A stretch of 11,431 nucleotides of DNA from Verrucomicrobiota bacterium. Its GTDB lineage: Bacteria > Verrucomicrobiota > Kiritimatiellia > CAIQIC01 > Lenti-01. The translations under genes and the position numbers were made by a program. Under the pieces are notes generated by a model, which was not told the DNA's origin, did not search any database, and worked only from the letters and a program-made list of their open reading frames with translations. Within the stretch, counting starts at the first letter, position 1. Every line of letters begins with the position of its first letter. Shown here piece by piece: positions 9,701 through 11,431 of this stretch. The stretch spans positions 1 to 11,431 of the forward strand of contig DMJA01000193.1 of assembly GCA_003451935.1 (NCBI GenBank). The letters are read 5' to 3'.

Positions 9701-10158
9701 TCGTAGGAGAAATAGGCGATGGTGCTCAGCTTCGAATAGTCGTAGCGCTGGTAGGCCGTGCCCATCCAGTACGGATGCCACCCCACCACCCGCTTGCGCA
9801 GGGTGCCGCCCGCCGCCGAAATCTTCGGAAGCGTCCGCAGATCGCGGCCGAGGAACCGGTCGAAATCCTCCTCCGATTTCAGCCCCAGCGCGTCATATTC
9901 CTCTTGCTGGAGTTGGTGGATGCTCTTTTCTTCCTCCACAGGCCGGAGGCTCCGGATTTCCCGCGCCGCCTCCCCTTCGGAAAAATCCTGGGCCACCGCG
10001 TCTTCGACGATCCAGTTGACGCTCTCGTCCAAGGGTTCGGCCGGCAACGGCGACGCCAAGGCGCCCCCGCCAACCAGCGGCCATGACAACGCCATCCATC
10101 CTGCAATCCAGACGCTATGGAATGTTCCGTTCATGGCCATGGGAAACAAGGATTCCAC
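3796..10158 (-). CDS. Giant secreted GH18 / N-acetylmuramoyl-L-alanine amidase multidomain protein
   Basis: This 2120-residue exported protein carries two predicted hydrolase domains and many accessory domains. In order: signal peptide 1-35 (cleavage after ALA), charged linker, GH18 barrel 121-446, seven-unit propeller 450-721, Ig-like 724-808, and Gly/Ala linker. Next is an Amidase_3 domain 830-1235 with a golvesin/Xly-like domain inserted at about 896-1035. FN3 (1246-1343) and a class I glutamine-amidotransferase-like fold (1346-1591, ILGFPFE) follow. A second Ig-like domain (1596-1685), four 77-residue repeats (1689-1994) and an NBR1-type Ig-like domain (1995-2112) end it. The predicted role is cleavage of peptidoglycan, or of chitin plus peptidoglycan, outside the cytoplasm. 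The chosen start is GTG at 10158, because GGAGG lies 5 bases upstream; ATGs at 10140 and 10134 are possible but poorly placed. The signal peptide n-region lacks Lys/Arg whichever start is used. It overlaps the next gene by 4 bp and follows a LacI-type regulator gene after 72 bp. No membrane anchor is visible at the C terminus. Confidence 0.92.
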   Translation of the reverse strand: MESLFPMAMNGTFHSVWIAGWMALSWPLVGGGALASPLPAEPLDESVNWIVEDAVAQDFSEGEAAREIRSLRPVEEEKSIHQLQQEEYDALGLKSEEDFDRFLGRDLRTLPKISAAGGTLRKRVVGWHPYWMGTAYQRYDYSKLSTIAYFSYEVNPTNGSYSSLRSWDTTPIIAWAHSNDVKVVLTATLFGSANNALLLANAASCSNLINSLVTVVSNRNGDGVNIDFESVGSAQKAQLTTFMSNLAARFHQDLPGSEVSIALPAIDWGGAYDVGAYDAFLDYAIIMGYDYHWRSSTTAGPVAPLAASATWGSTLNVTYSITNYLGKGLRAEKLLLANPYYGYDWPTTNAAVPAATTGSGSAVLYPSAKNNAATYGRQWNAAGAAPYYVYTNVSAIVRQCWYDDAESLGLKYDLVLSKDIGGIGIWALGYDDTLTELWDLIGEKFSSAEADWQVRSSGTSSSFYGVGAKGSVYAAVGAGGMIRTSPDGIGWAAATSSVSELLLNVNGAGGNWVAVGDLGRLLTSPDGVAWTARTPPTNAMLRAIAWGNGVHVAGGAGGVILRSVDGGTNWALQASGTTETIQGLLYGGGQFVAVGTAGLILTSPDGAAWTVRASGTTTWLLDVAYGDGLYAAVGLSGIVRTSADGATWSAQTSGTSEHLYRAAYGDGRFVAVGTLGTIFGSTNGVAWVAEASGTTNMLRGVVFSNSQFVAAGYLGTILTKGVGDPAVAITTLGATVPNETGSQAISGTANTFAAGTMRWTNSLGGSGTFAAATNWSFSAPLSVGTNLVTVTATNSAGRSASASVTFIRQAAAGGGGALEEAPASQPAGGLSDVIVYTSAGHGFTGDTGSWITGRGLTYGMVEDIGNIDQLNYFADYCFKAGATVVPMRPLGQQTNEVVLDNTNSARVTFGGAWNDSSSTIFYGSAGATPYRYAYINATGTTAWASYRPNLPAAGFYPVYAWTRSGSDRVKQLYRVYHSGGVTDVRVNHRRVGLGWVWLGTYYFEAGTNGIVNISNYAPGGYLSTDVVIADAIRFGNGMGDIDRGCGISGFERELEAARYWIQRMTGQGMSSTLYDLSGYNDSSDNVGAPVRMAAEMNREADGGFWDRIYLGFHSNADGGAGTARGPMGLWDNRGTTEKMDQQKDFGLLVAKELTNDLGYGQGGVLFLDGYANNSADLYGSAYGELYGTVNAEMNSTIIETAFHNNSLDANLLKDPAARRVMAMASYQAIVKHLATNNPAVVSPVLLPDPPTRVRAANSGAGAITLAWQAPATNRAEGHAATGYVIYRSTNGYGFGNPVAVSGGSATSLTLTNMPAGPVFYFQVCATNRGGESLPSKTVGVRVSPAGQAPHLVVNGFERNERRLSPNRYFANNINGDVARVIQRRINSQDYVVQHGPAIAAAGRYFDSCDNGAVVAGDVDLAGYFAAYWILGRESTTHETFSSAEQALVMDFLDSDRRVFASGAELAYDLIYLGSLSDKAFCTNYLRTGYSGDDAGTSQVTAKAGGIFDGMGAFTFDYAGTGSTYRALYPDKLLAAGVPSSTGALVYAATTNIAGLAYSNQSRLVILGFPFETIHAASARTDLMARVVSFFGDAPSDAPVVDITTADQSVAFGTASIVLEGTNNPAVSGTMTWSNRTTGASGTFAAAPAWSNSVTLATGINTVLVSGVNYLLTQTDSDTVRVTVVESSLSSLGVAIEPAGAVSAGAQWRVDSGIWRNSGEVAADLAQGIHTASFSAVTGWTSPPPHVVQTTNGFTTAIIATYTQMVGFLQVTISPSEAVAAGAQWRVDGGDWRDSGTLAADLAAGSHTVSFSPVTGWTPPADQPVTVYAGETATSGGLYTRETGSLTVLIDPPSAVDAGAQWSVDAGAWRSSGDIVADVATGIHTVRYSTVEGFAAPIEAAMTVSNGLVSTVYGSYVAGTASATVALLPAGAVADGAQWRLDGGAWQMSGTTLADLSLGAHTLSFHSATGWSTPADQSISLSSDQLFATSVTYAVWRSCPGADNAQQTDESEWTNRTAMVMGEAFNKAWTLKNIGSNAWTAADGYDFRLVSGESFGISSPIALAATDGIAPGANKIFSVSGTAPSVIGETRGIWMMHHDGTAFGDPVWIRIETAAPGGGAQ
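3800..3813 (-). promoter_or_regulatory. Strong ribosome binding site for the 866-3799 gene
   Basis: On the minus strand GGAGGT (3810-3805) lies 5 bases before the ATG at 3799. It is inside the last codons of the upstream gene, whose TGA (3798-3796) overlaps the ATG. The site fixes the start and suggests that the second protein can be made efficiently by reinitiating or newly arriving ribosomes. Confidence 0.75.
3823..4176 (-). other. NBR1-type Ig-like domain at the C terminus of the giant protein
   Basis: Residues 1995-2112 have the pattern of the Ig-like domain first described in NBR1. It shows AWTLKNIGSNAWTAADGY, a central IAPGANKIFSVSGTAP strand pair and RGIWMMHHDGTAFGDPVW. The adjacent protein contains the same type of domain (its residues 368-484), with IAPGGTKDFSMTFAAP and FWSLRHNGTNFGERVW. 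Sharing this uncommon domain supports a common substrate or assembly partner for the two products. Confidence 0.65.
4177..5094 (-). repeat. Four tandem 77-residue GAQW repeats
   Basis: Residues 1689-1994 hold four copies of a beta-rich unit reading roughly I.P..AV.AGAQWRVDGG.WR.SG, then ADL..G.HTVSFS.VTGW..P and a final strand ending in Y. The conserved Trp of GAQW falls at 1707, 1784, 1861 and 1938, exactly 77 residues (231 bases) apart. The copies have diverged at the DNA level, so this is an old duplication rather than a recombination-prone array. Repeats of this PEGA-like style occur in surface proteins of planctomycetes and verrucomicrobia and probably form a stalk or a carbohydrate/wall contact. 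Confidence 0.8.
5386..6123 (-). other. Glutamine-amidotransferase-like domain of the giant protein
   Basis: Residues 1346-1591 begin HLVVNGFERN and continue through a DSCDN stretch, YWILGRESTTHETFSSAEQ, VFASGAELAYDL and LVILGFPFETI. This is the arrangement of a class I GATase-like or flavodoxin-like alpha/beta fold. Such domains are known to me next to FN3 and golvesin modules in secreted amidases and xanthan-lyase-like proteins. I cannot point to a Cys-His-Glu triad, so an enzymatic role is doubtful; ligand binding or structure is as likely. Confidence 0.55.
6454..7671 (-). other. Amidase_3 domain interrupted by a golvesin/Xly-like domain
   Basis: Residues 830-1235 carry the landmarks of zinc-dependent N-acetylmuramoyl-L-alanine amidases. 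H841 is in SAGHG (first zinc ligand). E862 is in MVEDIGN (second ligand), followed by the strand GATVVPMR. H1113 is in GFHSNA (third ligand), and E1199 in IIETAFHNN is the catalytic Glu. Between the second-ligand helix/strand and the H1113 region lies an extra domain at about 896-1035 (bases 7054-7473). It has EVVLDN, FGGAW, YRVYHSGG, WVWLGTYYFEAG and VVIADAIRF, the pattern of golvesin C-terminal/Xly carbohydrate-binding-like domains. All catalytic residues are kept, so an active enzyme with a built-in binding module is inferred. Confidence 0.8.
7996..8811 (-). repeat. Seven-unit beta-propeller encoded by ~39-codon repeats
   Basis: Residues 450-721 contain seven units anchored by Trp452, 491, 530, 570, 609, 648 and 687, a spacing of 39-40 residues. 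Each unit reads roughly W...SGT...L..VAYGDG.FVAVG..G.I, followed by TSPDG and the next Trp. This matches BNR/Asp-box-like propeller repeats (S-x-D-G-x-x-W). The last unit ends at GTILTKG with no DGxxW of its own, while the first Trp has no preceding DGxxW strand. The N-terminal strand would therefore close the ring in velcro fashion. Its place between the two hydrolase domains suggests a spacer or glycan-binding platform. Confidence 0.8.
8821..9798 (-). other. GH18 glycoside hydrolase domain
   Basis: Residues 121-446 of the giant protein form a complete GH18 TIM barrel. It opens with RVVGWHPYW (first strand), has the catalytic stretch DGVNIDFE (residues 222-229) and the strand-6 motif MGYDYHW (287-293), and closes with GGIGIWALGYDD (421-432). 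E229 is the expected proton donor and D227 its partner. The upstream Asp of the DxxDxDxE consensus is Asn225 here. To my knowledge this Asn is common in SleL/YaaH-like GH18 enzymes that act on peptidoglycan, and less so in classical chitinases. A peptidoglycan N-acetylglucosaminidase role is therefore favoured, also because an amidase lies in the same chain; chitin remains possible. Confidence 0.85.
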
Positions 10159-10173
10159 ACCCCCCTCCCCCCG
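10159..10173 (-). promoter_or_regulatory. G6-A-G6 tract containing the ribosome binding site of the giant gene
   Basis: On the minus strand six G, one A and six G occupy 10172-10160, then GT and the GTG start at 10158. The GGAGG core (10168-10164) is 5 bases from the GTG. It would be 23 or 29 bases from the ATGs at 10140 and 10134, which is why GTG is preferred. The binding site lies wholly inside homopolymeric runs, so changes in run length would shift its spacing. Confidence 0.55.
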
Positions 10174-10177
10174 TCAA

Positions 10178-10202
10178 GCGCGGGCCCGGATCCGGTCCGC
10201 GC
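10178..10202. repeat. GC-rich hairpin between the regulator and the giant hydrolase gene
   Basis: The arms 10178-10186 and 10194-10202 form a 9-bp stem with one G-U pair and a 7-base loop (CGGATCC). The hairpin starts 29 bases after the stop of the LacI-type gene and ends 20 bases before the GTG start of the next gene. No T run follows on the minus strand, so it is not a canonical intrinsic terminator. It could attenuate read-through, protect the mRNA end or affect access to the downstream ribosome binding site. The rest of the 72-base gap shows nothing else I can support. Confidence 0.4.
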
Positions 10203-10230
10203 GCGGGCCATTTCCGGCGCGCCCGCCCGC

Positions 10231-11247
10231 TTATGCGCGGCCGGTGGATCCGCGCACCACCAGCGAGGTCGGCAGCAGGTCGCTGCACTCGGTGATTTCG
10301 CCCTTGATGAGCTGCAGGATGCGGTTGCAGGACTCGATGCCCACCTGATACAGGTCGTGGCGGATCGTCGAAAGACCCGGATTCACGAACGCGGCGAGTT
10401 GGATGTCGTCCACGCCCATCACCGAAACCTGTTCCGGCACCGCCCGGCGGTTGTCCGCCATCCAGCGCATCGCGCCCAGCGCCATGCGGTCGTTCGCGGC
10501 CATGATGGCCGTCAGGTCGGGCATCTGCGCCACCAGTTTGGCCGCGGCCGCATAGCCGCCGCGCTGGCTCCACTCCTCGCCGCCATCCACCCAGGCCACC
10601 TTGGCCGCCCCGGCCGGCCACGTCTTGCAGACCCGCAGGAATTCGTCGCGGAATTGCAAGCCCGTGAAGGTGTTCGTGCCCGCGATCAGCCCGATCTTCC
10701 GGTGCCCCAGCCCCAGCAGATGCTCGGCCGCCAGGCGCGCCGAGGCGGCGTAATCTACGCTGACATAGTTCAGCTTCTTGCCCGGGAACACGTGGTTCAC
10801 CAGCAAAAACTTGTACGGGCTGTCCTCGAACACGCTCAGATAGTCCGCATGGATGTCCGACGCGATGAACAGCATGCCGTCCGCCCGCCGGCTGGCCAGC
10901 AGCTTGCTGTATTCCTGCGTTTTGATGAACTGCGACGTCGCGATGTCCAGCAGGATCTTGTACCCCTGCGAGGTCGCCCGCTCGTAAATGCCCGAAATGA
11001 TTTCCCCAAGGTAGATGTCCGAAAACACCCTCGTCAGGTTCGGCACCACCACGCTCAGCGTCTTGCTGGATTTCGACGCAAGCCCCCGCGCCGCGCTGTT
11101 GGGATAGAAATTGTACTTTTTGACCACCGCCATCACGCGGTCGCGCGTGGCCTGGCTGATCCGCGGATGGTTGTTCAACACCAGCGAGACCGTGCTCAAA
11201 GAAAAACCGCTTTCCTTGGCGATGTCCTTGATGGTTCTGCGTTTCAT
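10231..11247 (-). CDS. LacI/GalR-family transcriptional regulator
   Basis: A 338-residue DNA-binding regulator of normal length for the family. The N-terminal helix-turn-helix reads TIKDIAKESGFSLSTVS (residues 5-21). A hinge helix follows (SAARGLASKS, 51-60), with Leu56 in the position that intercalates in the minor groove. A periplasmic-binding-protein-like sensor domain runs from about 64 to 338, with LGLGHRKIGLIAG (178-190), MAANDRMALGAM (249-260), VSVMGVDDIQLAAF (274-287), a STIRHD strand and the terminal LVVRGST. The recognition helix has Leu22 (TVSLVLN) where Arg is most frequent, so its operator may be atypical. The ligand is unknown but probably a sugar or wall fragment. The ATG at 11247 has AAGGA 7 bases upstream and starts at the conserved family N terminus. 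An in-frame ATG at 11301 would add 18 unrelated residues and was rejected. It precedes the hydrolase gene in the same direction, so local or autoregulatory control is inferred. Confidence 0.93.
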   Translation of the reverse strand: MKRRTIKDIAKESGFSLSTVSLVLNNHPRISQATRDRVMAVVKKYNFYPNSAARGLASKSSKTLSVVVPNLTRVFSDIYLGEIISGIYERATSQGYKILLDIATSQFIKTQEYSKLLASRRADGMLFIASDIHADYLSVFEDSPYKFLLVNHVFPGKKLNYVSVDYAASARLAAEHLLGLGHRKIGLIAGTNTFTGLQFRDEFLRVCKTWPAGAAKVAWVDGGEEWSQRGGYAAAAKLVAQMPDLTAIMAANDRMALGAMRWMADNRRAVPEQVSVMGVDDIQLAAFVNPGLSTIRHDLYQVGIESCNRILQLIKGEITECSDLLPTSLVVRGSTGRA

Positions 11248-11277
11248 GGCTGATTCCTTTGCATTTGGATAGGCAAC

Positions 11278-11306
11278 ATCATTCGGTAAACCGCTCGACA
11301 TGGCAA
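11278..11306 (-). promoter_or_regulatory. Candidate sigma-70-type promoter for the LacI-type gene
   Basis: On the minus strand TTGCCA (11306-11301) and AATGAT (11283-11278) are separated by exactly 17 bases. They match the consensus at 5 of 6 and 4 of 6 positions. Transcription would begin near 11271, giving a short leader of about 24 bases ahead of the ATG at 11247 that contains the ribosome binding site. Inverted repeats overlap and flank it, which fits a regulated promoter. The prediction rests on sequence match alone. Confidence 0.4.
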
Positions 11307-11326
11307 GTAAAATGATGCCGTTTTAC
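11284..11326. promoter_or_regulatory. Candidate operator region: GTAAA half-sites and inverted repeats
   Basis: Two imperfect palindromes lie at the candidate promoter. GTAAAA (11307-11312) and TTTTAC (11321-11326) face each other across 8 bases, directly upstream of the -35 element. CGGT and ACCG flank AA at 11284-11293, inside the -35/-10 spacer. The plus-strand GTAAA half-sites at 11286 and 11307 are 21 bases apart, two helical turns. LacI-family operators are palindromic and often sit at such positions, so autoregulation is plausible. The larger repeat has an 8-base gap and no central CG, unlike classical operators of the family. Confidence 0.4.
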
Positions 11327-11431
11327 CAGTAGAATGCAGTCTTCACTGACTCGATCGCTCAACCGTCCACGCGGCGAATGGCCCGACTGGGCGCATCTGC
11401 GATTCGGTGCCAGTTCGGGTCATGTTGAGCG
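11327..11431. other. Upstream region, no gene seen
   Basis: These last 105 bases before the window edge show no open reading frame with a supportable start, no ribosome binding site and no strong hairpin. An ATG near the right edge (11422) has no convincing ribosome binding site. It is most likely the upstream non-coding side of the regulator promoter and may extend to a divergent gene outside the window. Confidence 0.4.

Noticed and set aside
10149..10177. Separate promoter for the giant gene: TTGACG (10177-10172) with AATCCT 17 bases downstream
   Set aside because: The -10 match is poor, and transcription would start after the GTG with the best ribosome binding site, leaving ATG 10140 essentially leaderless. 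Internal promoters elsewhere in the gap could not be supported.
10178..10202. Canonical rho-independent terminator after the regulator gene
   Set aside because: The hairpin is real, but no T run follows it on the minus strand; the next bases are TTGACGG and a G-rich tract. It is kept only as a hairpin of unknown role.
11248..11301. Extended start (18 extra residues) for the LacI-type regulator
   Set aside because: The family N terminus begins at the ATG at 11247, which has AAGGA 7 bases upstream. The longer start would also remove the candidate promoter.

Overview
The window is GC-rich bacterial DNA, densely coding, with three complete genes on the minus strand and the 3' part of a fourth on the plus strand. 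Several traits point to the PVC group, most likely Kiritimatiellota or another Verrucomicrobiota lineage. The secreted proteins are very large and built from many domains, rich in Thr-Asn-Gly. They contain beta-propeller units with a TSPDGxxW motif, 77-residue GAQW repeats, a golvesin-type domain and a C-terminal segment with an RTTNL motif. This is inference from protein style; there is no rRNA or other marker in the window.

Layout, left to right. (1) 2-841, plus strand: the C-terminal 279 residues of an unrecognised, apparently cytoplasmic protein that begins before the window. (2) 866-3799, minus: a 977-residue secreted protein made only of binding or structural beta domains. (3) 3796-10158, minus: a 2120-residue secreted protein with two predicted hydrolase domains. 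These are a GH18 barrel and an Amidase_3-type N-acetylmuramoyl-L-alanine amidase split by an inserted golvesin/Xly-like domain. They are joined to a seven-unit propeller, an FN3 domain, a glutamine-amidotransferase-like fold, Ig-like domains, four 77-residue repeats and an NBR1-type Ig-like domain. (4) 10231-11247, minus: a LacI/GalR-family regulator, with a candidate promoter and inverted repeats just upstream.

Transcription would run regulator, then hydrolase, then partner protein. The last two overlap by 4 bp (ATGA) and look translationally coupled. The regulator and the hydrolase are 72 bp apart, with a GC-rich hairpin and a G6-A-G6 tract between them.

Working model (inference): a regulated, exported pair acts on peptidoglycan or a chitin-like polymer. 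The large protein would cut both the glycan (GH18) and the stem-peptide linkage (amidase). The smaller one, which shares the NBR1-Ig and the short Ig-like domains, would bind substrate, surface or partner. No mobile element, CRISPR array, tRNA or rRNA was found. There is no gene-free stretch above 300 bases; the longest is 11248-11431 (184 bases).
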